Shown: positions 1 through 5,944, numbered from the stretch's first letter. The stretch: DNA of 8,164 nt from Candidatus Krumholzibacteriia bacterium (GCA_016744275.1 JADGEP010000167.1:1-8164); one strand, 5' to 3'. The notes: generated by a model from the letters alone, not told the origin. Made by a program: numbers and translations.

Positions 1-1184
1 CCCTGGCCCTCGTGCTGCCGGTTGCCATGTCTCATGCCGCTGACAACCCCGACTACACCAAGGCCTACGTGCGGTCGGTGAAGATGGCCAAAGGCCTGCA
101 GTCCTACGACCTGACCGGCACCATGTCGATGGCCAACAATTTGAAAGGCCAAACCGGCGGCATGACGATGGACGCCGAAATGGTCGCGGCCGCCCGCTGG
201 CCGGATCGATTGCTCAGCAACCAATCGGGCAGCATGTTCCAGTTGAACCTCGGTACGGGCCCGGACCAGAGCTGGTTTTACCTGGGCCAGTTGGGCAACG
301 CCTACATCGGCAAGCCGGTGCAACTGAGTCGCAACCTGGAAGCGGCCGGAAACATGGAGCTTTCCGAAAACGCGATCTTCAATTTCTACGGCGGTCTCGG
401 CCAATTCCTGCTGGAAGGTGATTTGACCGTGGAGGCCGAAACCGGCAGTGCCACGGTCGAGGTCAATGGCGCGCAGGTCGCGTGCCAGGTCTTCAAGACC
501 TTGGGCCAAACGGAAGCCACCGAGCCGGGGCAGCCTACCCAGGGCCCGCGCACGATGTACTATGATCCGGCTTCGGGGCTGGTGCTGAAATCCGAAGTGA
601 CGGTCTATTTTGACAATCAGGGCACGGAGCTCGAACAGACGATCACGTTCGTCATGGATCAATACGAATTGAATGGTGAGGTCGAAGACTCGCGATTCAA
701 CTTCACCGCCCCGGCTGAGGCCCGCACGGTCAACAGCTTGGACCGTCTGACCAATCCGGATGCCATGACCGGCCTGCCGGCCCCGGATGTGACCTTCACC
801 GATCTGAAGGGCAATACCTTCGAGTTGTCGGACTTCCGCGGCCAGGCCGTGTTCATTGATTTTTGGGCCACCTGGTGCCCGCCTTGCAAACAGGAAATGC
901 CCCACATCGAGTCGCTCTATCGGGAGTTGGGCAAACAGGGCAAGATCAAGATCATCGCCGCCAGCAGTGAGGATCAGGCAACGATCGAAGGCTTCCTGGC
1001 CAAGACTCCGTATTCGTTTCCCATCGTCAAGGTGGCCAGCGAAGATGCTCACAATCTGTTCAAGGCCACCAGCATTCCGGCGGGTTTTGTGATCGATGCC
1101 GAAGGAACGATCCGGGCCCACATGATTGGGGCTCAGAGTGAGGCGCAATTGCGGGCGGCCTTTGCCAAGGCTGGTGTGAACTAG
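1..1184 (+). CDS. Exported LolA/DUF2092-like plus TlpA-type thioredoxin fusion (5' end missing)
   Basis: Predicted periplasmic thiol-disulfide oxidoreductase fused behind a LolA-like domain. The reading frame is open to the left edge and begins inside a signal peptide (LALVLPVAMSHA, likely cut near SHA|AD). The true start is therefore upstream; the GTG at 12 is an internal codon. Roughly 45-730 encodes a beta-rich domain ending in a 'YYDPASGLVLKSEVTVYF' strand pair, resembling the LolA/DUF2092 lipoprotein-carrier fold. From about 772 comes a complete TlpA/ResA-like thioredoxin domain: 'GLPAPDVTFTDLKG', FWATWCPPCK with catalytic cysteines at 876-878 and 885-887, and the cis-proline in 'TSIPAGFVID' at 1077-1079. 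One further Cys lies in the N-terminal domain (483-485). Such proteins reduce or isomerise periplasmic disulfides. Here the LolA-like part might bind a lipid or a client protein, but that is inference. The gene ends just before a strong terminator. The thioredoxin call is very secure; the N-terminal domain call is moderate. Confidence 0.9.
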   Translation, partial: LALVLPVAMSHAADNPDYTKAYVRSVKMAKGLQSYDLTGTMSMANNLKGQTGGMTMDAEMVAAARWPDRLLSNQSGSMFQLNLGTGPDQSWFYLGQLGNAYIGKPVQLSRNLEAAGNMELSENAIFNFYGGLGQFLLEGDLTVEAETGSATVEVNGAQVACQVFKTLGQTEATEPGQPTQGPRTMYYDPASGLVLKSEVTVYFDNQGTELEQTITFVMDQYELNGEVEDSRFNFTAPAEARTVNSLDRLTNPDAMTGLPAPDVTFTDLKGNTFELSDFRGQAVFIDFWATWCPPCKQEMPHIESLYRELGKQGKIKIIAASSEDQATIEGFLAKTPYSFPIVKVASEDAHNLFKATSIPAGFVIDAEGTIRAHMIGAQSEAQLRAAFAKAGVN

Positions 1185-1216
1185 ATCACCTTCTGAAAAC
1201 GGCGCGCTGGAAAATA

Positions 1217-1257
1217 TAAAAAGGCCCGAGTCGATTGCCGACGCGGGCCTTTTTTTT
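1217..1257. terminator. Bidirectional intrinsic terminator
   Basis: The arms AAGGCCCG and CGGGCCTT pair over 8 bp, and an inner GTCG/CGAC extends the stem across one mismatch around a five-base loop. Eight T follow on the plus strand (1250-1257). On the minus strand the stem is followed by TTTTTATATTTT. It sits between the convergent thioredoxin and OmpA-family genes and can end both transcripts. Confidence 0.92.
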
Positions 1258-1273
1258 GGAACTGCAGGTGGTG

Positions 1274-2809
1274 CTACTGCCGGTGAATTTCCACCCGGCG
1301 ATTGAGCGCCCTTCCTTCGGCATTGGCGTTGTCCGCCATGGGAAAGTCTTCACCATAACCAACGGCGACCAGGCGCCCGGATGCGACTCCCATCTGGATC
1401 AGTGAAGCCCGCACCGAGTTGGCCCGACGTTGGGACAAGGCGCGGTTGGCCTCGGCATTTCCTGACGAATCGGTGTGGCCCCGAATTTCGATTTTCTCTG
1501 CTGGATCGGTGCTCAGAGTATTGGCCAGGTCGATCAGGATGATAATCGACTCGGGCAACAATTCGGCGCTTCCAGAGCGGAAGTTCACTCCCTCGAGCAC
1601 ATCCCCGGTAGGCAATGCTGGCACAAAGACCGCGCCTGTTTCTGCCGTCGGGACTTCGATGGCGCAGCCATTGGCGTCTACCTTGGAGTCTGCCGCGGTG
1701 CGGGGGCATTGGTCCTGGCCATCGGGCACACCGTCCTGGTCGTTGTCCAGATCGGGGCAGCCATCCTGGTCTTCCCAGCCATCAATGTCTTCGGCTTCAT
1801 CGGGGCATTGATCGCGGCCGTCAAAAATGCCGTCGCCATCGTTGTCGGGCTCAGGACAACCGTCTTGATCCTGGTAGCCGTCGAGATCTTCTGCACGTGT
1901 CGGGCAGGCATCGTCGGCGTCGGGAATGCCGTCACCGTCGTTGTCCGGATCGGGGCAGCCGTCGTTGTCGTTGTAGCCGTCAAAATCTTCAGCGGCATCC
2001 GGGCAGCGGTCAAATTCATCAGGCACGCCATCGCCATCCTGATCGCCCGAACCAAACCACCAGGTGAGGCCGACATAGGCTTCGGCCAACCCGGTGTTGG
2101 CATCCACGTGCGCGGGGTCGTCCCAGATGTAGCTCATCCCGATGTTGTCTTTGCTGTTGCCTGGCATGACTTCGTAGCGGGCGCCGATGTTGAAATACAA
2201 CGCATCGGTCAGCGCCACGTCGAGGCCCAATTCCAGCAGGATGGTGAAGTCGGTGCCTTTCAGATCGACGGGATTGCCGTCGGTATCGTAACCGTTGATG
2301 GCGTCACCAGTGGGGAAGTTGCCAACTTCTTCGCCAGCCTTGTCAATGACATGCCAGTTAGTCACGCCCAGGCCGACCCCCAGGATGGGAGTCACCCGCG
2401 AGGCGGGAGCAAACCGGTGTTGCAGTTTCAGCGACGGCCGGTAGAGGGTTGTGTAGAGCGGGGCACCACTGGCGCCACTGAAGCCCACTTCTTCACCGGG
2501 ATACTCGGCACCGGGACGCACGAACCCGTATTGGAAGGCAAAAGCCATATTCCAATGAGGCGAAAGGCCTCGGCTGAGATGAACCCCGCCAAAGTCGTTC
2601 ATCGTACTGTAGTCCCATTCGCCTTCGACAAGTTTCATCTGGCCATATTCCAGACCAAATCCCCAGCGGCCAGTCAGGTCGCGGCTGGGGCTGGTAATGT
2701 CGTCAGCATCGGTGGCCAATGCAGCCGAATTCAACAGGGTCAGCAGCAGCAGAACCACCACAGGAATGAACCGAAAAGATTGTTGGGAATTCATGAGCGC
2801 CCTCGGCAT
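1274..2809 (-). CDS. OmpA-family outer-membrane protein with thrombospondin type 3 repeats
   Basis: Structural protein anchoring the outer membrane to peptidoglycan, 511 aa. Residues about 12-32 form a signal peptide (hydrophobic VVVLLLLTLL, likely cleavage after ALA32). Residues about 44-253 alternate like an outer-membrane beta-barrel, ending in 'AYVGLTWWFG'. Residues 256-387 are four 33-residue thrombospondin type 3 repeats (DxDxDGxxD...CP), which bind calcium and form a rigid stalk. The fourth repeat is degenerate. Residues about 401-511 are the OmpA C-terminal domain, with GHTD (D447) and LSQRRA (R462). These match the spacing of the Asp/Arg pair that holds diaminopimelate in Acinetobacter OmpA. 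The ATG at 2809 is preferred because GGAGG lies 7 nt upstream; an ATG five codons in has a weaker GAGGG. The gene appears monocistronic, with a promoter at 2888-2916 and a terminator at 1217-1257. It resembles OprF/OmpA-TSP3 proteins rather than classical E. coli OmpA, so no symbol is given. Confidence 0.95.
   Translation of the reverse strand: MPRALMNSQQSFRFIPVVVLLLLTLLNSAALATDADDITSPSRDLTGRWGFGLEYGQMKLVEGEWDYSTMNDFGGVHLSRGLSPHWNMAFAFQYGFVRPGAEYPGEEVGFSGASGAPLYTTLYRPSLKLQHRFAPASRVTPILGVGLGVTNWHVIDKAGEEVGNFPTGDAINGYDTDGNPVDLKGTDFTILLELGLDVALTDALYFNIGARYEVMPGNSKDNIGMSYIWDDPAHVDANTGLAEAYVGLTWWFGSGDQDGDGVPDEFDRCPDAAEDFDGYNDNDGCPDPDNDGDGIPDADDACPTRAEDLDGYQDQDGCPEPDNDGDGIFDGRDQCPDEAEDIDGWEDQDGCPDLDNDQDGVPDGQDQCPRTAADSKVDANGCAIEVPTAETGAVFVPALPTGDVLEGVNFRSGSAELLPESIIILIDLANTLSTDPAEKIEIRGHTDSSGNAEANRALSQRRANSVRASLIQMGVASGRLVAVGYGEDFPMADNANAEGRALNRRVEIHRQ
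1649..2044 (-). repeat. Tandem 99-bp coding repeat (four TSP3 units)
   Basis: Four consecutive 33-codon units cover residues 256-288, 289-321, 322-354 and 355-387 of the OmpA-family protein. Each begins D(N/Q)D(G/Q)DG(V/I) and carries a CP pair. The first three also share 'ED(F/L/I)DG(Y/W)xDxDGCP'; the fourth loses this and ends in 'VDANGCAIEVP'. Asp-rich calcium-binding loops explain the repetition, so it is a protein repeat and not a mobile or satellite sequence. Copy number may vary between relatives. Confidence 0.9.
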
Positions 2810-2887
2810 TGAAAGACCTCCAGCTCGGTCAGCCAGGCGGGGTCCGGTCTTGCAGAACGGCCCTCCTGGAGAGTTGATATTGCGGGC

Positions 2888-2916
2888 ATCCTAGGCCCTT
2901 TGGGTCGATCTGGCAA
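2888..2916 (-). promoter_or_regulatory. Sigma70-type promoter of the OmpA-family gene
   Basis: Read on the minus strand, TTGCCA (2916-2911) is separated by exactly 17 bp from TAGGAT (2893-2888). Both hexamers are close to consensus. The predicted transcript start near 2881 gives a leader of about 72 nt before the ATG at 2809. The leader ends in the GGAGG ribosome site. Confidence 0.65.
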
Positions 2917-2942
2917 GCAGGGTTGCGCTCTCCAACCGGTGG

Positions 2943-2972
2943 TTGCGCCATTTGCCGGACCTGTGTTATTTA
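2943..2972 (+). promoter_or_regulatory. Possible promoter abutting the DinB-like gene start
   Basis: TTGCGC (2943-2948) lies 18 bp before TATTTA (2967-2972), which is preceded by TGTGT. The same TGTG-K-TAT pattern occurs at the promoters near 3928 and 5939. If used, transcription would start at or just inside the codons after the ATG at 2973. That conflicts with ordinary initiation there, so this call is weak. Confidence 0.3.
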
Positions 2973-3518
2973 ATGTCCACACCCAGTGGATCTGCTTACC
3001 ACTTCTCGCCAGAAGGTGAACAGGCAGTCTTGAACCAATGGAATACACTGGTTGAAGCCATCATGGAAGAGGATCAGCTGCTGCGTCAGTACTTGACCAG
3101 CCTACCTCGCAGCGCCCGGGAAGACCGGGGGCCTGACGGTGCGCTCAGCTTCAAGGAAACCCTCGGTCACATTGCATTCTGGGACGATTTCACCGTCCAG
3201 TTCTTCCAATGCAAGCTTGATACCGCCACCTGCATGTTGCCCCCTCCGGTAGAATTTGAGGAACGCAGCCGTGAAGCTCTGCAGCGGATCCATCCTTTGC
3301 CCTTTGGCGAAGTCCTGGCCCGTTACCTGGAGTCAACCGGAGCGTTGATCGACTTTCTGAAGACTCATTGGGAAAAGCTGACGGAACGGGAACGGCACGA
3401 TTTCTGGGTGCCATTGAAACATCGCCGCCACCACCGGATCAGTCTGGGCCAAGCGATGGGGTTGAGCTCAGGCGATGAACCCGATGATGGGTTGGAACGG
3501 ATGGCAGCAGGGGCCTGA
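2973..3518 (+). CDS. DinB-like four-helix protein, function unknown
   Basis: Soluble, mostly helical protein of 181 aa from the ATG at 2973, with no signal peptide or membrane segment. Helix 2 carries 'SFKETLGHIAFWDDF' (H66). The last helix carries 'PLKHRRHHRISL' (H150, H153, H154). This His pattern, one in helix 2 and an HxxH in helix 4, is the metal-site layout of the DinB/DUF664/ClbS-like superfamily, whose members include thiol-dependent transferases and DNA-damage-induced proteins. The actual reaction cannot be told from sequence. The start is uncertain. ATG 2973 has no clear Shine-Dalgarno and sits on a possible -10 box; TTG 2943 and TTG 3030 are in-frame alternatives. The gene is convergent with the small peptide gene and shares its terminator. 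Coding is quite likely; the family call is moderate. Confidence 0.7.
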   Translation: MSTPSGSAYHFSPEGEQAVLNQWNTLVEAIMEEDQLLRQYLTSLPRSAREDRGPDGALSFKETLGHIAFWDDFTVQFFQCKLDTATCMLPPPVEFEERSREALQRIHPLPFGEVLARYLESTGALIDFLKTHWEKLTERERHDFWVPLKHRRHHRISLGQAMGLSSGDEPDDGLERMAAGA

Positions 3519-3548
3519 TCAGACGAGCGTTTTGAATGGGAAATGAAA

Positions 3549-3582
3549 AAAAGAGCCACCTGAATAATCAGGCGGCTCTTTT
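3549..3582. terminator. Intrinsic terminator shared by convergent genes
   Basis: A near-perfect hairpin: AAAAGAGCC pairs with GGCTCTTTT, and inside it CCTGA pairs with TCAGG around an ATAA loop, with one A/C mismatch between the two stems. On the minus strand it is followed by seven T, so it best terminates the small peptide transcript. On the plus strand it has only four T within the stem foot, but it still suits the end of the DinB-like gene. Confidence 0.88.
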
Positions 3583-3586
3583 GCCG

Positions 3587-3609
3587 TTGGCAGGATGGCA
3601 TCCTGCCAA
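3587..3609. repeat. Perfect 11-bp-arm palindrome
   Basis: TTGGCAGGATG and its exact reverse complement CATCCTGCCAA flank a single G. It lies 4 bp from the terminator hairpin, in the 3' untranslated region of the minus-strand peptide gene. It has no T tract of its own. It could be a transcript-stabilising hairpin, a second terminator arm or a dyad protein-binding site. The symmetry is certain; the function is unknown. Confidence 0.8.
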
Positions 3610-3628
3610 ATTCGAACGGGAAACTGAA

Positions 3629-3676
3629 CTACTCCATGTGGAGATTACTCCATATGAAGGTTACTCCATATGAAGG
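3629..3676 (-). repeat. Three tandem 16-bp repeats across a stop codon
   Basis: Units occupy 3629-3644, 3645-3660 and 3661-3676. The two units nearest the coding region are identical (minus strand CCTTCATATGGAGTAA). The distal one matches at 12 of 16 positions. The first unit holds the final codons and stop of the 51-aa peptide; the other two lie in its 3' untranslated region. Each copy contains ATGGAGTAA or ATGGAGTAG, a start-Glu-stop triplet set, and a CATATG or CACATG core. The 16-bp period is not a codon multiple, so these are not added peptide repeats. Confidence 0.88.
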
Positions 3677-3816
3677 TTCAAGTCTCTGATCACATCTACC
3701 GGGATGGGGGTGTTGCCACCATCACCCTTAGGGTAACCGTTTCCGTAGTCGCCAAAAACGCCGAGTTCAACCTTGCGAGTTTTCAACTCAGGCTTGGTGT
3801 AAATCTTCTTCTCCAT
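3661..3816 (-). CDS. 51-aa cysteine-free Gly/Asp-rich peptide, candidate modified-peptide precursor
   Basis: Small gene with strong expression signals. The ATG at 3816 has GGAGG 5 nt upstream (minus strand AGCTGGAGGGTTCC) and a consensus-like promoter about 100 nt upstream. The product has three parts: a lysine-rich N-terminus (MEKKIYTKPELKTRKVE), a Gly/Asp/Tyr centre (LGVFGDYGNGYPKGDGGN), and a C-terminus TPIPVDVI...NLHME. It has no Cys, no signal peptide and no membrane segment. YTKPEL at residues 6-11 fits YxxPxL, the motif that RRE domains recognise in lasso-peptide leaders, but the usual Thr at -2 before a Gly core is not evident. GNGYPKGD would allow a Gly1-Asp8 ring only in principle. 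It lies directly downstream of, and co-directional with, an ABC exporter, so export is plausible. No maturase or peptidase is visible. I do not recognise a named family. It could instead be a small regulatory protein. That it is a gene is fairly secure; its role is open. Confidence 0.78.
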   Translation of the reverse strand: MEKKIYTKPELKTRKVELGVFGDYGNGYPKGDGGNTPIPVDVIRDLNLHME

Positions 3817-3821
3817 GGAAC

Positions 3822-3828
3822 CCTCCAG
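3822..3828 (-). promoter_or_regulatory. Strong ribosome binding site of the small peptide gene
   Basis: GGAGGG on the minus strand ends 4 nt before the ATG at 3816. The surrounding AGCTGGAGG is the same as that before the OmpA-family gene. It fixes the start of an ORF otherwise easy to miss because of its length. Confidence 0.75.
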
Positions 3829-3922
3829 CTCCCCAACATCCCAATATGGGAATGGCGGAAAAATGAGACAATCGAACAGTGACCTTCAGTAGTAAGGCCG
3901 GGTGCTTTTTCATTGAAGAAGT

Positions 3923-3951
3923 ATTATACCACAAAGAACTCAGATCGTCAA
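3923..3951 (-). promoter_or_regulatory. Near-consensus sigma70 promoter with extended -10, driving the small peptide
   Basis: On the minus strand TTGACG (3951-3946) and TATAAT (3928-3923) are separated by exactly 17 bp. TGTGG precedes the -10, giving an extended -10. Transcription should start near 3916, leaving a leader of about 100 nt. The leader holds a small hairpin at 3881-3899 (six pairs, one wobble) and a 5-bp stem TCCCA/TGGGA near 3840-3852. The TGA inside the -35 box is the stop codon of the upstream ABC gene. This is the best promoter in the window. Confidence 0.82.
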
Positions 3952-5753
3952 TCAAAAGTATGAGAATTTTGATCTTCATTTTCGTTGCCCTGCTGCAGGC
4001 TGTACAAACGATAATACAGACCTTTGGCGTCCATAAGAGACTGATGCTTACCCGATTCGACAATTTTGCCGCCGGAAACGACCAATATCAGGTCCAAATC
4101 GCGAACAAGTGAAAAACGGTGGGCAATAACCAGAGCCGTGCGACCAGACATCAATTTCTGCAATGCCTGTTGAATGCCCTGTTCGGAGGCTGCATCCATG
4201 GCGCTGGTGGGTTCGTCGAGGATCAATAGACCAGGATTGCGCAAAAAAGCGCGGGCCAGGGAAATGCGCTGCTTCTGGCCTCCGCTGAGGCGGGCGCCGG
4301 CCTCGCCGCACATGGAATCGAGGCCTTCGGGCATGGAGTCGGCAAAGGCGAGCACACCGGCTTCGTCTGCGGCCTGGCGCACTTCTTCATCGGTGGCGCT
4401 CTGCAGGCCAAACCGAATATTTTCGGCCAACGACATGTCGTAGAGCATGGGCTCCTGGGCGACAAAGGCCATGCGGGAACGCAACTCGGCCAATTCAAAT
4501 TCCGGGTAGGGACGGTCGTCGAGGCGCAACATTCCGGATGTGGGGGGGAACAAGCCCATGATCAATCCGGCCAATGTGGTCTTGCCGGCGCCGGAGGGGC
4601 CCACGATTCCCACCCATTGGCCCGGCTCGATGGAAACCGAAACGTCATCCAGAATGCTTTGGTTGGCCGGGGTGCCCGGATACTGGAAAGAGACGTTGTC
4701 CAATTTGATGCCCGCGGCACCATGTGCGGGCGCTGGCACGGCGGCGCCTGGTTGCCGCTCCGGCGTGATGGAAAAGATGTCGTCCAGCCGTCCGGCCGCC
4801 GCGATGGCGCCCTGGCCGGATGAGTACAAGTTGGTCATCGAAGCCAGTGGCATGGCGACCCGGAAGGCCAACAGGAGAAAGGCCACCAGTTGTCCCCCGG
4901 TGGTCTCGCCTTGAGCGGTGAGGGCAAATCCATAGATCATCACGCCGATGAGGCAGATCCAAAGGCTGATCTGGATGCCTGATTCCAGGGCGGCCGACAG
5001 CCAGGCCCGCTTCATACCGGCGGACATGTAGGTGGTGATCATGCCGCTGAAGCGATTCTCTTCGTGATTCTGGTTGTTGTACACCTTCAGGGTGCGGATG
5101 CCGGCGACGGTCTCCTGCACATGGCTACTGATGCGCCCCAGTTCATCGTACATTTTTCGTGAGAGCTTTTGCAGGCGCGAGCCGAAGATGCGCACCAAAA
5201 TAATGGTACTGGGAATCAGGAGCAGCACCACGGTGGTCAGGCGCGGGTTCAGGTTGAACATCAGCACCAGAGCGCCAGCCAGAGTCAACACGGCGCGGGC
5301 GAGGCTGACGAGACCGTTGGTGAGCAGGTACTGGATGCTGCCCACATCGCTGGTGACGCGGCTGGAGAGGTCGCCGGCCTTTTGGTCGGTGAAATAAAGG
5401 CTCGGCAGCTCCAGCAGGTGGGCGAAAAGGCGCTGGCGCAGGCGGGTGACGGTGCGCAGGCCCAGGCGAGCCGAGACGACAGTGAAGGCGAAGGTGCCGC
5501 AGAGTTGGAGGATCAGCAGGATGATGAGGAGGGTCAGGTTTTGGCCACTGAGATTGGGAGCGCCACCGGCTGCGGAGTTTATGGTGTCGACGAACTTGCC
5601 GGCGAAGACGGGGATGGCCAGGCTGACGGCGGTGGAGGCGATCATGAGGATGGTGGCGACGACGAGGTGGAGTTCCTGGCCACGAAGTAAAGAGAGGTAG
5701 GGGCGTAGGGCGGTGAAGCCTTTGCTCTTCTGGGTTGGGGCAGTGTCTTTCAA
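3948..5753 (-). CDS. ABC exporter half-transporter (MsbA/McjD type)
   Basis: ATP-driven inner-membrane exporter of 601 aa with the usual fused TMD-NBD layout, acting as a dimer. Six membrane segments lie near residues 28-50, 72-95, 148-168, 172-188, 260-282 and 287-307. The nucleotide-binding domain is intact: aromatic Y358, Walker A GPSGAGKT 385-392, Q-loop Q433, signature LSGGQ 489-493, Walker B LLILDEP 509-515 with catalytic E514, and H-loop H545. There is no N-terminal C39 peptidase domain, so it would not cut a double-Gly leader itself. The family exports lipids, drugs and peptides; the substrate cannot be read from the sequence. The start is TTG 5753. An in-frame TGA stands three codons upstream (5762-5760), which excludes earlier starts, and no strong Shine-Dalgarno is seen. 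With no terminator between, its transcript should run through the peptide gene to 3549. That makes the peptide a candidate substrate, but lipid-A-like export is equally possible. Confidence 0.95.
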   Translation of the reverse strand: MKDTAPTQKSKGFTALRPYLSLLRGQELHLVVATILMIASTAVSLAIPVFAGKFVDTINSAAGGAPNLSGQNLTLLIILLILQLCGTFAFTVVSARLGLRTVTRLRQRLFAHLLELPSLYFTDQKAGDLSSRVTSDVGSIQYLLTNGLVSLARAVLTLAGALVLMFNLNPRLTTVVLLLIPSTIILVRIFGSRLQKLSRKMYDELGRISSHVQETVAGIRTLKVYNNQNHEENRFSGMITTYMSAGMKRAWLSAALESGIQISLWICLIGVMIYGFALTAQGETTGGQLVAFLLLAFRVAMPLASMTNLYSSGQGAIAAAGRLDDIFSITPERQPGAAVPAPAHGAAGIKLDNVSFQYPGTPANQSILDDVSVSIEPGQWVGIVGPSGAGKTTLAGLIMGLFPPTSGMLRLDDRPYPEFELAELRSRMAFVAQEPMLYDMSLAENIRFGLQSATDEEVRQAADEAGVLAFADSMPEGLDSMCGEAGARLSGGQKQRISLARAFLRNPGLLILDEPTSAMDAASEQGIQQALQKLMSGRTALVIAHRFSLVRDLDLILVVSGGKIVESGKHQSLMDAKGLYYRLYSLQQGNENEDQNSHTFD

Positions 5754-5807
5754 CGTGACTCAAGTCGGCAAAAGGAATCGGACAATGACTGCGTGAGATC
5801 GGATTGC

Positions 5808-5836
5808 ATAGTAGTTGGGGTGGTGCGGGTTGTCCA
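5808..5836 (-). promoter_or_regulatory. Predicted promoter of the ABC exporter
   Basis: On the minus strand TGGACA (5836-5831) lies exactly 17 bp before TACTAT (5813-5808); each is one base from the sigma70 consensus. The expected start near 5801 gives a leader of about 47 nt to the TTG at 5753. It is divergent from the promoter near 5939. Confidence 0.5.
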
Positions 5837-5935
5837 TGCTCGGGTGGGTGGGGTTCGTTGGTCTGCCAGGATGCCCGGAAATCGTGGCAACAGGGCCTCA
5901 AGCCCGGGATTTCTTCTTCCGCCGGAGCTAAACTG

Positions 5936-5944
5936 TGGTATATT
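5936..5944 (+). promoter_or_regulatory. Extended -10 promoter of the large secreted protein gene
   Basis: TGGTATATT forms an extended -10 (TGnTATATT) inside CTGTGGTATATT, nearly the same as the peptide promoter on the other strand (TTGTGGTATAAT). No convincing -35 hexamer lies 17 bp upstream, as expected for some extended -10 promoters. Transcription would start near 5951, about 79 nt before the ATG. The leader contains a small hairpin, CGGTG/CACCG, at 5971-5983. Confidence 0.5.

Noticed and set aside
1649..2044. Tandem 99-bp repeats as a CRISPR or satellite array
   Set aside because: They encode in-frame thrombospondin type 3 calcium-binding repeats, with no unique spacers.
1475..2812. 445-codon plus-strand ORF
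   Set aside because: It is an antisense shadow of the OmpA/TSP3 gene, with monotonous Val/Gly/Ile composition and no domain. The minus strand has signal peptide, repeats, OmpA domain, promoter and ribosome site.
3670..3816. Calling the small peptide a lasso peptide, lanthipeptide or sactipeptide
   Set aside because: There are no Cys residues for the latter two. For a lasso peptide the Thr(-2) and core start are not in the expected place, and no B or C protein gene is in the window.
3670..3882. 70-codon plus-strand ORF
   Set aside because: It is an antisense shadow of the 51-aa peptide gene and its leader; it has no ribosome site.
3788..3913. 41-codon minus-strand ORF (MKKHPALLLK...) in the peptide leader
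   Set aside because: Its ATG lies only about three bases after the predicted transcript start, without a ribosome site, and it overlaps the peptide start out of frame. It could be a leaderless attenuator ORF, but nothing else supports it.
4048..5901. Several 60-250-codon ORFs in other frames over the ABC exporter
   Set aside because: High G+C shadow frames of an intact ABC gene with all its motifs.
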